A DNA stretch of 64,000 nucleotides from Hydrogenophaga sp. (GTDB lineage Bacteria; Pseudomonadota; Gammaproteobacteria; Burkholderiales; Burkholderiaceae_C). Below the pieces are notes generated by a model, which saw only the letters and a list, made by a program, of their open reading frames with translations, searched no databases and had not been told where the DNA came from. This document shows, one piece after another, positions 48,831 through 57,926 of this stretch (position 1 is the first letter of the stretch; the number at the start of each line of letters is the position of its first letter). The position numbers were made by a program, and so were the translations under genes. The stretch lies in the NCBI GenBank assembly GCA_016741995.1, contig JACVCO010000014.1, positions 1-64,000 of the forward strand. Direction: 5' to 3'.

Positions 48831-49451
48831 ATGGACTTCAAACCCCTCATCACCCTGCTGGCCATCGTCAACCCGTTGGCCATCGTCCCGTTCTTCATCC
48901 ACTACACGCAGGGCTTCAACCGCAAGCAGCGCCAGCGCACGGTGATGATCTCGGCCTTCAGCGCCTTCGCCGTCATCGCCACCTGCGCGCTCATCGGCCT
49001 GCAGATCCTCGAATTCTTCTCGATCTCGCTCGCGAGCTTTCAGGTGGGCGGCGGCATGCTGCTGCTGACCTCGGCGCTGTCCATGCTGAACGCGCGCCCG
49101 GCCGAGGCCAAGGCCACCGACCAGGACCTGAGCGATGGCTCGGCACGCACCAGCGTGGCCGTGGTGCCGCTCACCATCCCGCTGCTCACCGGGCCGGCCA
49201 CCATGTCCACCGTGGTGATCTACGCCGACCAGGCCAAGACCTTCTTCCAGCACGCCATGCTGGTGGGCTATGGCGTGGTCATCGCGCTGGCCACGGCCGT
49301 GTGCTTTGCACTGGCCGAACCCATCGCGCGCTTCCTGGGGCAGACGGGCATCAACGTGATGACCCGGCTCATGGGGTTGATCCTGGCGGCGCTGTCGGTG
49401 GAGGTGATGGCCACCGGGCTGGTGAAGCTGTTCCCCGCGCTGGCGGGGTGA
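48831..49451 (+). CDS. MarC-family integral membrane protein
   Basis: A 206-residue, six-helix protein of the MarC/YchE family. LITLLAIVNPLAIVPFFIHY and VVPLTIPLLTGPATMSTVVI are its two repeat-like signatures. Despite the historic name, MarC is not needed for multiple antibiotic resistance; its function is unknown. It ends 3 nt before the convergent 2H phosphoesterase gene. Confidence 0.93.
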   Translation: MDFKPLITLLAIVNPLAIVPFFIHYTQGFNRKQRQRTVMISAFSAFAVIATCALIGLQILEFFSISLASFQVGGGMLLLTSALSMLNARPAEAKATDQDLSDGSARTSVAVVPLTIPLLTGPATMSTVVIYADQAKTFFQHAMLVGYGVVIALATAVCFALAEPIARFLGQTGINVMTRLMGLILAALSVEVMATGLVKLFPALAG

Positions 49452-49454
49452 GGG

Positions 49455-50003
49455 TCACCAGAGTTCGAGTTGCGGCGCCGGTCGAAGGGGCCAGCAAGCG
49501 AGCGTCTCGTAGTGAAACGGCTCGCCGCCGCCTTGCACCAGCGACACCTCATCAATGCGCCAGGCGATGGGCGTGATCCATTGCGTGGCAATGGCGTGCG
49601 GGGCCCGGTAGCTGATCGTGATGTGTGGGGCGTGTCCGCTCGGATCCTCCAGCCCCTGATACAAAAGTGCCGTTCGCACGCTCGTCACGAGCGCATCGAA
49701 TGCATGCGGTCGACCCTGGGTTCGAAAGGCCCAGTGGGTCTTGTCCGCACCGGACGGTGGGCCGGCGATGCGGTTGAACAACAGCGAGACGCGTTCGGCC
49801 TCGATATGGCGCCCCGCCGCCAGCATGCGTTCCACCAGACCCGGCCGAAGATCCATGGGGCTCGACAGCGATTGGTGCCAATGCCGTGCATCGAACATGC
49901 CCTCGGCTTGCTCCAGCCAGCCGCAAGCCAGCGCGGCATGGCGCAACCACTCCCGCACATCGGGGGGCAGCATGGCCATGAACGACAACTTCGGCGGCCG
50001 CAT
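49455..50003 (-). CDS. 2H phosphoesterase (2'-5' RNA ligase/ThpR-like)
   Basis: A 182-residue two-motif 2H enzyme. The first motif is His43-Gln-Ser45-Leu in RHWHQSLSSP; the second is His127-Ile-Thr129 in HAPHITISY. The start MRPPKLSFMAMLPPDV supplies the first beta strand and is kept over the inner ATG. ThpR-type enzymes hydrolyse 2',3'-cyclic phosphates or ligate RNA in vitro. It is convergent with marC. Confidence 0.85.
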   Translation of the reverse strand: MRPPKLSFMAMLPPDVREWLRHAALACGWLEQAEGMFDARHWHQSLSSPMDLRPGLVERMLAAGRHIEAERVSLLFNRIAGPPSGADKTHWAFRTQGRPHAFDALVTSVRTALLYQGLEDPSGHAPHITISYRAPHAIATQWITPIAWRIDEVSLVQGGGEPFHYETLACWPLRPAPQLELW

Positions 50004-50018
50004 GCCGCCGATGGTGCC

Positions 50019-51023
50019 TCACTTCAGCTTCTGCGTCTCGGCCCGGAATTCCGCCAGCACCGCGCGCGCATTCTTCAGCCCGCGCGCTTCCGCCGCCGCC
50101 ACCCATTTGTCTTCCAGCTGCGCCTGCTTGGCCTTCACGTCGTTGACGAAGGCCTCGTTCGCCATCTGCCGCTGCACGCCGGTGGTTTTCTGGATGTCGC
50201 GCGAGGCGGCGTCGGTGCGGTCCCAGCCGGCGGCGAACAGGCGCGCGGCGTTTTCGCCCGAGACCTTGGTGATGGCGGCTTTCTCTTCGGGCTTGAGCGC
50301 GTCGAACTTGGCCGGGTTCATCATGAACACGAAGCTGGTGTTGTAGAGACCGCCCGGGAAGGTGGTGGCGTACTTCACCATGCTCAGGCGCATCGACTGC
50401 AGCGACTCGTCGGGGAAGAAGGTGCCGTCCATCACGCCGGTGGAGAGCAGTTCGAACGATTCGGTGGCGGGCTTGAGCGTGGTGTTCCAGCCCATGAGCT
50501 TGGAGAGCTCGTTGATGTTGCCGCCGCCGATGCGGAACTTGAGCTTGCCCGCGTCGGCCGCGCTCGTCACCGGCTGCTTCACCGTGAAGATGATGCCGGG
50601 CCCGTGCGTGAACACGCCCAGCACCTTCACGCCGCGGTGCTCGCCGAGCGGGGCGAAGTACTTGTCGTAGATGCGCTGGTACGCCACGCTGGTGGCGGTG
50701 GAGCTGTCGCCCAGGAACGGGAACTCGGCCACCTGCGTGAAGATGAAGCGGCCCGGCGTGTAGCCATCGACCGTGAAGGACACGTCGGCCAGGCCGTCGC
50801 GCACGGCGTCGAAGGTGCCGGGCGGCGCCGACACGGCCTTGGGCAGCAGGTTGCACTTCACGCTGCCTTTGGTTTCCTTCTCCACCGCTTCGCACCACTG
50901 GTTCTGCGCCATGGTGGCGCCGTGCGCGGGCGGCAGCCAGGTGGAGACGTTGAGCACGGTTTGTGCACCGGCCGCGCCGGTGACGGCCAGCAGCGCGGCG
51001 AGGATGGGGGTGTTGCGTTTCAT
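50019..51023 (-). CDS. TRAP-type solute-binding protein (orphan)
   Basis: A 334-residue periplasmic DctP-like protein with a signal peptide (MKRNTPILAALLAVTGAAGA). LNVSTWLPPAHGATMAQNQW, GLADVSFTVDGYTPGRFIFT and FVMMNPAKFDALKPEEKAAI are typical TRAP SBP blocks. No DctQ or DctM gene is adjacent. It is 20 nt downstream of a Rieske oxygenase, suggesting the two serve one aromatic acid, but the membrane partner must be elsewhere. Confidence 0.9.
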   Translation of the reverse strand: MKRNTPILAALLAVTGAAGAQTVLNVSTWLPPAHGATMAQNQWCEAVEKETKGSVKCNLLPKAVSAPPGTFDAVRDGLADVSFTVDGYTPGRFIFTQVAEFPFLGDSSTATSVAYQRIYDKYFAPLGEHRGVKVLGVFTHGPGIIFTVKQPVTSAADAGKLKFRIGGGNINELSKLMGWNTTLKPATESFELLSTGVMDGTFFPDESLQSMRLSMVKYATTFPGGLYNTSFVFMMNPAKFDALKPEEKAAITKVSGENAARLFAAGWDRTDAASRDIQKTTGVQRQMANEAFVNDVKAKQAQLEDKWVAAAEARGLKNARAVLAEFRAETQKLK

Positions 51024-51043
51024 GGGCGGTCTCCGGGTCGTTG

Positions 51044-52132
51044 TCAGGCCATCGAGGCCGGTTGGGTGGGGGAAACGGTGGGTGCTGCCTGCTCGGCGCG
51101 CACGCGCGCCTCGAGCAGGCGGCGGAACTGGATCAGCGCCGCGTCCATGGCCAGCGGCAGCATGGGCAGCGTGGGGTTGTGCTGCAGGTTGCGGTGTTGC
51201 GCGGTGATCATGTCGCGGTCTTCGTTGAAGGCGCCCACCAGGCTGTCGTAAATGCTCTGGGTCACGCTCGCGTCGCCCTCGCCCACCGGGTGCGACTGCT
51301 GGAAGAAGTAGTGCGTGGTGGTGGCGGTTTCCGGCGTGAGCGTCTGGCACGAGTGCAGGCGCACCGAAGGGCCGGGCTGGTCCGGCCCGGTGCCGGTGGG
51401 TCGCCCGCCCGAGTGCATCAGCAGCGTGCCGGGCAACAGGAAGTCGTAGACGAACCAGCGGTCGAGGTTGGTCTCGAAGCGGCGGAAGCGTTGGTAGAAC
51501 GGCGGCGGCGGCACATCGTGCACGTGGCGTGAAACCTTGATGCCGATCTGCGGCCAGTCGGCGTTCGGGCCGGGCACGGGCTCGATGGTGGGCCGCGCCT
51601 GGGCGATGCGCGTGGAGCCGCCGAGCGTCTTCTCGTGCACGAAGGAGAGGTGGGAAAAGTCGAGCAGGTTGTCGCAGATCAGCAGGTAGGGCGTGTCGTA
51701 GTGCAGGTAGCCCGGGATGTTCTGCCACTCGGGCGAGTCGCAGCTGAAGTTGTCGGGCAGCAGCGCGTCGTCGGCCAGCGCCGGGTCGCCCATCCACACG
51801 AAGACCCACTTGTTCTGCACCACCAGCGGGTAGCGCTTCACACGCGCCTTCACCGGAATCACCTCGATGCCCGGGGCTTCCACGCACTGGCCGCGGTGGT
51901 CGAACTTGAGGCCGTGGTAGCCGCAACGCACGCAGTCGCCCTCGCGCCGGCCCGCCGACAGCGGCGCGTGCCGGTGGCAGCAGCGGTTTTCGAGCGCGAT
52001 GAGCTCACCCGCCTGCGTGCGGTACACCAGCACCGGCTCGCCGAGCACGGTGCGCGTGAACAGTTGCGGTGAATCGGCCGGCGGGATCTCGTGATCCCAG
52101 GCGATCACGTACCAGCAGTTGCGCAGCCACAT
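51044..52132 (-). CDS. Rieske aromatic-ring-hydroxylating/demethylating oxygenase (VanA-like)
   Basis: A 362-residue oxygenase alpha subunit. The Rieske 2Fe-2S ligands are Cys51/His53 (CCHRHAPLSAG) and Cys70/His73 (CGYHGLKFD). The mononuclear-iron site is DNLLDFSHLSFVHE (His161, His166). VanA-type proteins O-demethylate methoxy-aromatics with a separate reductase; no reductase gene is nearby. It starts MWLRNCWYVIAW, a typical N-terminus. Confidence 0.92.
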   Translation of the reverse strand: MWLRNCWYVIAWDHEIPPADSPQLFTRTVLGEPVLVYRTQAGELIALENRCCHRHAPLSAGRREGDCVRCGYHGLKFDHRGQCVEAPGIEVIPVKARVKRYPLVVQNKWVFVWMGDPALADDALLPDNFSCDSPEWQNIPGYLHYDTPYLLICDNLLDFSHLSFVHEKTLGGSTRIAQARPTIEPVPGPNADWPQIGIKVSRHVHDVPPPPFYQRFRRFETNLDRWFVYDFLLPGTLLMHSGGRPTGTGPDQPGPSVRLHSCQTLTPETATTTHYFFQQSHPVGEGDASVTQSIYDSLVGAFNEDRDMITAQHRNLQHNPTLPMLPLAMDAALIQFRRLLEARVRAEQAAPTVSPTQPASMA

Positions 52133-52224
52133 GGGGTGTCTCCTCCTCGTGGGGATGGAGCGGCCATGCTAGGTGGCGGGGGCGGCGGGCCTGTCCCCTT
52201 CGGGGGGGATGGACGGGGGTTTGC

Positions 52225-52803
52225 CTACTTCGCCAGCGCGCGCCGGAAGTCCGGGTCGTCGATCAGCTTCGCCACCAGCTTCTTGTACAACGCGCCGTAC
52301 TGGTTGATGGCCTCGGGCACCGCGACGGCCCCAATGAAGGACGACTCCCACGACACATCGATCGCAAGCTCCTTGTCGTACACCACGCGGGCGTTGTTGG
52401 CCACCGTGAAGCGCGCCGCCACGCGGCCGGTGCCGGTGGTGATGGCGGCATCGACCTTGCTGTCGACGAGCTGGCCTTCGATGACGATCGGCGAGGCCGC
52501 GTCGTGAAGCCCGGCCGCGGTCAGCTCCACCACCAGGGTGTCCTTGAGGAACTGCGACCAACTGCCCTTGCCGGGCTCCAGCCGGAGGCCACGCAGCCCG
52601 GGCAGTTGGGTGTCCATCGCAGCGTCCTTGCCGGCCGCGAGCTTGAACGTGCCGGCCTTGGCGGGCGCCAGGTTGGCGCCGCGCAGTTTCTCCACCGTGG
52701 CGGGCGTGGCCCCGGTGGCGTCGAGCTTGACGCTGGCGCAACCGGTGGCGAAGAGCGCGAGCAGCAGGGCCGGGAACAGTCGGGTCAGGACGGTGGTGGT
52801 CAT
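52225..52803 (-). CDS. Lipoprotein of unknown function
   Basis: A 192-residue lipoprotein with signal MTTTVLTRLFPALLLALFAT and lipobox Cys in FATGCAS. The mature part is predicted to be beta-rich (PIVIEGQLVDSKVDAAITTG, ARFTVANNARVVYDKELAID). No family is recognised. Its start overlaps the upstream lipoprotein's stop as ATGA, so the two are translated together. It ends the operon. Confidence 0.8.
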   Translation of the reverse strand: MTTTVLTRLFPALLLALFATGCASVKLDATGATPATVEKLRGANLAPAKAGTFKLAAGKDAAMDTQLPGLRGLRLEPGKGSWSQFLKDTLVVELTAAGLHDAASPIVIEGQLVDSKVDAAITTGTGRVAARFTVANNARVVYDKELAIDVSWESSFIGAVAVPEAINQYGALYKKLVAKLIDDPDFRRALAK

Positions 52804-53405
52804 GGGAAGGCGGGGTCCTTGGACAGGTCGTTGAGAGTTCGGCTGATGAGTTGGCGCAGCATGGTGGTCACGGCCTCATCGACGTTGGCCATCTTCAGCG
52901 CGCCCACCGGGGGCTGGCCGGTGCCGATGCTGGTGTAGATCACGTGCTTGCCACTCTTCACGAGCGGCCCCGCGCCCGCGCGCCCGGGCGTGTAGCGCAT
53001 CGTGCAGACGTAGCCGTCGCCCACCGTCTGCCCCGCCAGGCCGAAGGTCAGGCCCGCAATGAAGCCCTTGCTGGCCGCGTCGTCGCTCAGCGAGACGTTG
53101 TTCACCGTGAGGGTGAGCAGGCCGCTGCCCGGTGTGGGTGATTCGCTGACCTTGGCGAACAGCCCGCTGGCGGCGATCTGGTCGTGCACCCGGGTCTTGA
53201 GCATCTCGGTCGCCCGCGCGTTGGCCGCGCCATTGCTCTGGAATTCCCAGATCAACTGCACGTCGCCCGGTTGGGCCGGCTTCTGGTATTGCGCGGACGG
53301 CACCTCGGGGGCGTTGCCGTCCACGTACATGGCGGCGCAGCCGCCCAGGCTGGCGATCAAGGCCGCCAGCATCAAACCGCGCAGCGCGCGGATCACATGC
53401 GTCAT
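52800..53405 (-). CDS. Lipoprotein of unknown function
   Basis: A 201-residue lipoprotein with signal MTHVIRALRGLMLAALIASL and lipobox Cys in SLGGCAA. The mature protein includes TEMLKTRVHDQIAASGLFAK and LLTLTVNNVSLSDDAASKGF, reminiscent of outer-membrane proteins that form oligomers, but I do not recognise the family. A strong AGGAGGAGG ribosome binding site precedes it, and a 22-bp palindrome lies 31 nt upstream. The second lipoprotein follows. Confidence 0.82.
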   Translation of the reverse strand: MTHVIRALRGLMLAALIASLGGCAAMYVDGNAPEVPSAQYQKPAQPGDVQLIWEFQSNGAANARATEMLKTRVHDQIAASGLFAKVSESPTPGSGLLTLTVNNVSLSDDAASKGFIAGLTFGLAGQTVGDGYVCTMRYTPGRAGAGPLVKSGKHVIYTSIGTGQPPVGALKMANVDEAVTTMLRQLISRTLNDLSKDPAFP

Positions 53406-53435
53406 GAAATCCTCCTCCTGTAATGCGGCGCGATT

Positions 53436-53457
53436 CTAGGTACGGGACCGTACCTAG
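53436..53457. promoter_or_regulatory. 22-bp palindrome at the lipoprotein promoter
   Basis: Arms CTAGGTACGG and CCGTACCTAG are perfect complements around a 2-nt GA spacer. On the minus strand a TAGAAT -10 box (53439-53434) starts within the palindrome, so a bound protein would cover the promoter spacer. There is no T-run, so it is not a good terminator. The LuxR-type gene just upstream could be the regulator; this is inference. Confidence 0.6.
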
Positions 53458-53495
53458 CCACAGCACAGGAAAGCCCTGATTGACGCGGTGCGGGG

Positions 53496-54320
53496 CTAGC
53501 CGATCCAGCGCGCCAGACGCAACCGGTCCGCCGGCAGCCCCGCTTCGGCGAGCTTGGCGTAGGCGCGTTTGCGCAGCGTCAGCACGGTGGAGGGCGCCAC
53601 GTCGAGCTCGGCCGCGATGCCGTCGGCACCGAGGCCGCAGGCGATGCGCGACACCACCTCGGCTTCGCGCGGCGAGAGCGTGGGCAGCAGGCGGCGCAGT
53701 TTCTGCCGCGCCTGTGCGATCTGCGCCACGCGATCGGCCGCCACGCCCCCCGCCGCCAGCGCGGCCTGGTGCGCCTGCCGCAGCAGCGGCGCGAGGCCGA
53801 GCAGGCGTTCGATCTCGTCGGGCTGGAACAGGCCCTGGCGTTCGTCGCGGTAGAGGTGGATGGCCTGCACGGCGCCGGGGGTGGGCGCGTGCAGCAGCGT
53901 GAAGCGTTCGGTGAGGCGCTCGCGCTTGTAGATCTCGTTGCGCCAGCCGGCCACGGGCAACTCGTCGGCGCGGCAGTGCAGCACGGCCACCTCGCGCGCG
54001 GGGCGCTGCGCCACGCGGTCGGCCAGGCGCATCACCGAGTCGCTGCGCCAGTAGCTGCGGCGGTAGATGGCGAAGCACTCGGCCACCACGTCGCGGCCGC
54101 TCGGCCCGTGGGCGAGGCGCGAGCTGCCTTCGACGAGTTCGGGCGTGTCGCGCTGGAAGTGCACGAGCGAGAGGTATTCCACCGGCACCACGGCGTCGAT
54201 GGCGCGCAGCAGGCGCGCGGCGCTGGGCGGGGCGCTCGCGCAGTCGATCAGCGCCGAGACGGCGGCGGGGTTCAGGGCCTGGCCGGGTGCGGGGGCGTCG
54301 AGGGACCAGATGGCGGGCAT
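53496..54320 (-). CDS. LuxR-type transcriptional regulator
   Basis: A 274-residue regulator. The C-terminal GerE/LuxR HTH is LSPREAEVVSRIACGLGADG followed by IAAELDVAPSTVLTLRKRAY. The N-terminal ~200 residues (VVPVEYLSLVHFQRD, FAIYRRSYWRSDSVMRLAD) are not an autoinducer-binding domain I recognise. It lies 41 nt downstream of the ketopantoate-reductase-like gene and upstream of the lipoprotein operon. Confidence 0.85.
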   Translation of the reverse strand: MPAIWSLDAPAPGQALNPAAVSALIDCASAPPSAARLLRAIDAVVPVEYLSLVHFQRDTPELVEGSSRLAHGPSGRDVVAECFAIYRRSYWRSDSVMRLADRVAQRPAREVAVLHCRADELPVAGWRNEIYKRERLTERFTLLHAPTPGAVQAIHLYRDERQGLFQPDEIERLLGLAPLLRQAHQAALAAGGVAADRVAQIAQARQKLRRLLPTLSPREAEVVSRIACGLGADGIAAELDVAPSTVLTLRKRAYAKLAEAGLPADRLRLARWIG

Positions 54321-54361
54321 GCGTTCATTCTGGAAACACGCCCACCCGCCGCGCCAGCGGG

Positions 54362-55396
54362 CTAACCCTGCCGCGGGGGCTGGGCCAGCGGCGATTCGTC
54401 TGCGGGGTACAGGCCGAGCGTTTGCGCCTGCAGGCGCGCCAAGCCCAGCAGTGCGTCGGTAAAAGGCGTGGGCACTTGCGTGAGGCGGCCGAGCTCGGCC
54501 ACCACGCCCACCAGCGCGTCGAGCTCCACCGCCCGGCGCGCTTCCACGTCCTGCAGCATCGAGGTCTTGAACGCGCCGAGCTTGCGCGTGACGGCGTGGC
54601 GGTCTTCGGGTTGCTGGTCGATGGGGATGCCGATCTTCGCGCCGATGGCCTTGGCTTCGAGCATCACGGCGCTGATGAAGCCGCGCACCTGCGGGTCGGC
54701 CAGGATGCGGTCGGTGGTGGCGCCGGTGATGGCGCTCACGGGGTTGACCGTCATGTTGCCCCAGAGCTTGAACCAGATGTCCTTCTGGATCTGCGGCGAG
54801 AGCGTGGCGTCGATGCCGGCCTCGCGCAGTTTGGCCACCACGGCCTGCGCGCGCGGGCTTTGTTCACCCGAGGGTTCACCCACGATGAGGCCGTTGCCGA
54901 AATGGTGGCGCACCACGCCCGGTGAATCCACCGAGCAACTGGCGTGCACCACACCGCCGAGCACGTGGCGCGCGGGCACGGCGCGCGCCATGGCGCCGTG
55001 CGGGTCCACCACGGGCAGGGGTGTGCCCTTCAACGCGCCGCCGAAGCCTTCAAAGAACCACCAGGGCACGCCGTTCATGGCCGTGAGCACGGTGGTGTGG
55101 CGGCCGATGAGGGGGCCGATGACGGGCGCGATGCCGGGCAGCGCGGGCGCCTTGACAGCGAGGATCACGAGATCGGCCGCGCCGAGCTGGTAGGCGCGGT
55201 CGGAGGCGTCGACCGGGCACTGCAGCCATTCGCCGCCCAGGTTCAGGCGCAGGCCGTGGGTGCGCAATGCGTTGAGCGTGTCGCCGCGCGCGAGCGCGCT
55301 GATCTGGCAACCGGCGCGGCCCAGGCGCACGCCGAGCCAGCCGCCGATGGCGCCGGCGCCGACGATGGCCACGCTCTGGATGGAGGGCTGAGTCAT
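54362..55396 (-). CDS. 2-dehydropantoate 2-reductase family protein
   Basis: A 344-residue NADPH-dependent reductase of the PanE/ApbA family. The dinucleotide site is VAIVGAGAIGGWLGVRLG (residues 9-26); VILAVKAPALPGIAPVI and the catalytic-Lys region DIWFKLWGNMTVNPVSAIT follow. Being co-directional with the hpa genes, it may reduce a 2-keto acid there rather than make pantoate. The start MTQPSIQSVA is chosen for the dinucleotide fold. Confidence 0.86.
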   Translation of the reverse strand: MTQPSIQSVAIVGAGAIGGWLGVRLGRAGCQISALARGDTLNALRTHGLRLNLGGEWLQCPVDASDRAYQLGAADLVILAVKAPALPGIAPVIGPLIGRHTTVLTAMNGVPWWFFEGFGGALKGTPLPVVDPHGAMARAVPARHVLGGVVHASCSVDSPGVVRHHFGNGLIVGEPSGEQSPRAQAVVAKLREAGIDATLSPQIQKDIWFKLWGNMTVNPVSAITGATTDRILADPQVRGFISAVMLEAKAIGAKIGIPIDQQPEDRHAVTRKLGAFKTSMLQDVEARRAVELDALVGVVAELGRLTQVPTPFTDALLGLARLQAQTLGLYPADESPLAQPPRQG

Positions 55397-55438
55397 GCGC
55401 GCGAGCTTAAACGCTGCGTGCGGCGGCACACCGTGTGT

Positions 55439-56233
55439 TCATGCACGGTAGCTCGAATCGATGCGGTCGACCTGGCGCACCAGCGCGTCGAACACATCGC
55501 GCCCGGCGCCGTGGTTCGGGCTGAACTGCAGCGCGTCGCGCGTGCACTTTTCGGCGATGGCCTCGGGCACGGGCAGCGCGGCCTGCGGGCCGCCCATGCT
55601 GAAGGTGGCGAGCTGGATCTCGCAGGCGCGCTGCAGCGTCCAGAGGATGGCGAAAGTCTGCGGCAGCGTGGCGCCCCAGGCCAGCAGGCCGTGGTTGCGC
55701 AGGATCACCGCGGGCTTGCCGCCCATGCTCTTGAGCAGGCGCGGCCCTTCCTCGGCGTGGATGGTGATGCCCTCGAAGGCGTGGTAGGCCAGCATGCCGT
55801 GCAGTTGCGCGGTGTAGAAGTTGGTCTGCTGCAGGCCGTCCTTGAGGCAGGCCACGGACACGCCGGCCGTGGTGTGCGTGTGCATCACGCAGTGCGCGCC
55901 CTCGATGCCGTCGTGGATGGCGGCGTGCACGGTGAACCCCGCGGGGTTGACGCGGTGCGCCGAGCCGTCGAGCACGTGGCCTTCGAGGTCGATGCGCACC
56001 AGGTTGCTGGCGGTGACCTCGCTGTAGTGCAGGCCGAAGGGGTTGATGAGGAACTGCTTCTCGCCGCGCGTCACGCTGTCGGGCAGGCGCAGCGTGATGT
56101 GGTTGTAGATCATCTCCGTCCACCCGAGCATGGCGAAGACGCGGTAGCAGGCCGCGAGCTCGAGGCGCGCGGCCCATTCGTCGGGGTGCATGCCGCTGGG
56201 CAGCACGGTGCTGGTCTGAAGCGTGGCGTTCAT
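55439..56233 (-). CDS. Class II aldolase/adducin family protein
   Basis: A 264-residue class II aldolase-like zinc protein. The zinc ligands are in VMHTHTTAGVSVA (His-Thr-His) and a later His in ILRNHGLLAWG; EMIYNHITLRLP is the N-terminal block. Members include fuculose-phosphate aldolases and decarboxylases. A GAGGAGA site 8 nt upstream sets the start. It follows hpaI by 19 nt and may be part of the hpa transcript. Confidence 0.88.
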   Translation of the reverse strand: MNATLQTSTVLPSGMHPDEWAARLELAACYRVFAMLGWTEMIYNHITLRLPDSVTRGEKQFLINPFGLHYSEVTASNLVRIDLEGHVLDGSAHRVNPAGFTVHAAIHDGIEGAHCVMHTHTTAGVSVACLKDGLQQTNFYTAQLHGMLAYHAFEGITIHAEEGPRLLKSMGGKPAVILRNHGLLAWGATLPQTFAILWTLQRACEIQLATFSMGGPQAALPVPEAIAEKCTRDALQFSPNHGAGRDVFDALVRQVDRIDSSYRA

Positions 56234-56252
56234 GCGGTGTCTCCTCTCGCGT

Positions 56253-57080
56253 TCAGTAGGTGTTGGCGCCTTGCGGTGCGGCGTTCTTGAACCGGCCCAG
56301 CAGTTGCGCGGCACCGCTGGCCAGCAGCATGGTGTCGGCGCCCACGGCCACGAACAGCGCCCCCTCGGCGAGCCACTGGCGCGCGCCGGCCTCGGTGGTG
56401 GCCAGGATGCCGGGCGCCTTGCCCGCGGCGCGGATGCGGCGGATGCCGTCGGCGATCACCGCCTGCACCTCGGGGTGCGCGGCGTTGCCACGGTGGCCCA
56501 TGCTGGCGCTGAGGTCGGCGGGGCCGATGAACACGCCGTCCACACCCGGCGTGGCGGCGATGGCGTCGAGGTTCTTCATCGCGGCCGCGGTCTCGGCCTG
56601 CACCAGCACACCCACCTGCTCATCGGCCTCGTGCACGTAGCGCGCGTGCGCCTGCCAGCGCGAGGCGCGCGCCAGTGCGCTGCCCATGCCCCGCACGCCC
56701 ACGGGCGCATAGCGCGTGGCGGCCACCACCTGCGCGGCCTGCTCGGCGGTGTCGATCATGGGCACCAGCAGGGTCTGGGCGCCGATGTCCAGGTACTGCT
56801 TGATGAGCGCGGTGCCGACCTCGCCCACACCCACCGGCACGCGCACCACGGGGTGCGAGCGCGCGTCGCCGAAGGCCTGCTGCGCGCTGGCCACGGCCTG
56901 AAGTTGCGCGAGCGTGCTGCGCACGTCGTTGGGTGCGTGCTCGCCGTCGATGAGCAGCCAGTCGTAGCCAGTGCCCGCTACCAGTTCGGTGCTGTAGGGG
57001 CTGGCCAGCGCGGCCCACAGGCCGATCTGCGCGCGGCCCTCGGCCAGGGCCTGCTTGAAGGAATTGACGGGGGTCTGCAT
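56253..57080 (-). CDS. hpaI: 4-hydroxy-2-oxoheptanedioate aldolase
   Basis: Last step of homoprotocatechuate breakdown: splits 2,4-dihydroxyhept-2-ene-1,7-dioate to pyruvate and succinic semialdehyde. The 275-residue class II TIM barrel has the catalytic His48 in [31 protein letters not shown] and [15 protein letters not shown] (metal ligand and substrate loop). It follows hpaH by 20 nt in the operon. Confidence 0.94.
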   Translation of the reverse strand: MQTPVNSFKQALAEGRAQIGLWAALASPYSTELVAGTGYDWLLIDGEHAPNDVRSTLAQLQAVASAQQAFGDARSHPVVRVPVGVGEVGTALIKQYLDIGAQTLLVPMIDTAEQAAQVVAATRYAPVGVRGMGSALARASRWQAHARYVHEADEQVGVLVQAETAAAMKNLDAIAATPGVDGVFIGPADLSASMGHRGNAAHPEVQAVIADGIRRIRAAGKAPGILATTEAGARQWLAEGALFVAVGADTMLLASGAAQLLGRFKNAAPQGANTY

Positions 57081-57100
57081 GGCGACAGGGAACCGTGGGT

Positions 57101-57925
57101 TCAAACGAAACGGAAGCGCAGCACACCGAGCGGGCCGTAGTCGGCCTCGAAACGGTCGCCGGCTTTGGCGGGCACGGGACGCGTGAACGAACCGGCGAGC
57201 ACGATCTGCCCGGGCTGCAGGGTGTCGCCCCAGGGCTGCAGCTTCTCGGCGAGCCAGGCGATTCCGATGGCCGGGTGGCCCTGCACGCCCGCGGCCAGGC
57301 CGGTCTCTTCCACCGCGCCGTTGAGGCGCAGCACCGCGCCGCACCAGGGCAGGTCGGTGGTGAGCGGGTTGGCGCGGTAGCGTTCGTCGCCCTCGCCGAT
57401 GACGATGGCGGCGTTGGCCGCGTTGTCGCTGATGGTGTCGAACACCTTGCGCGGGGCCTTGGTCTGGCGGTCGAACTGCTCGATGCGCGCGTCGATGATC
57501 TCGATCGCGGGCGTGACGTACTCGGTGGCGGCCAGCACCTCGCCCACGGTGGCCTGGCCGCGGAGTTCGCGCTTGAGCACGAAGGCCAGTTCCACCTCCA
57601 CGCGCGGCGAGAGGAAACGGTTCGCCGGGATTTCGAGTTCTTCACCGGCCTTCGCCACCAGCCTCATCGAACCCAGCAGCGTGCCGAAATCGGGCTCGTC
57701 GATCTGGCTGGAGAGTTGCATGGCGCGGCTGGTGAGGCCGATCTTGTGGCCGATGACCGGATCGCCCCGCCCGCGCTGCAGCGCCACCCAGGCGCGGCCG
57801 ACGCGGTAGCCGTCGTCGATGGTCATGCCGGGGAAGCGTTGCGAGAAGTGCGTGAGCGGCTGGCGCGTCTGCGCGGAGCGGTCGAGCTCGGCGGCAAGTT
57901 GTTCGATGGTGGCGGCGTCGAGCAT
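57101..57925 (-). CDS. hpaH: 2-oxo-hepta-3-ene-1,7-dioate hydratase
   Basis: Hydrates 2-oxohept-3-enedioate before aldol cleavage by HpaI. The 274-residue fumarylacetoacetase-fold protein shows [49 protein letters not shown] (metal Glu) and [16 protein letters not shown]. It is separated from hpaF by 1 nt. Confidence 0.93.
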   Translation of the reverse strand: MLDAATIEQLAAELDRSAQTRQPLTHFSQRFPGMTIDDGYRVGRAWVALQRGRGDPVIGHKIGLTSRAMQLSSQIDEPDFGTLLGSMRLVAKAGEELEIPANRFLSPRVEVELAFVLKRELRGQATVGEVLAATEYVTPAIEIIDARIEQFDRQTKAPRKVFDTISDNAANAAIVIGEGDERYRANPLTTDLPWCGAVLRLNGAVEETGLAAGVQGHPAIGIAWLAEKLQPWGDTLQPGQIVLAGSFTRPVPAKAGDRFEADYGPLGVLRFRFV

Positions 57926-57926
57926 G

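Noticed and set aside
52194..52207. CCCC-TTCG-GGGG hairpin as a terminator after the lipoprotein operon
   Set aside because: The stem is short and no T-run follows on either strand, so it is not supported as an intrinsic terminator.
53436..53457. The 22-bp palindrome as terminator of the LuxR gene
   Set aside because: There is no T-run, the loop would be very tight, and it overlaps a -10 box for the next gene; an operator is more likely.
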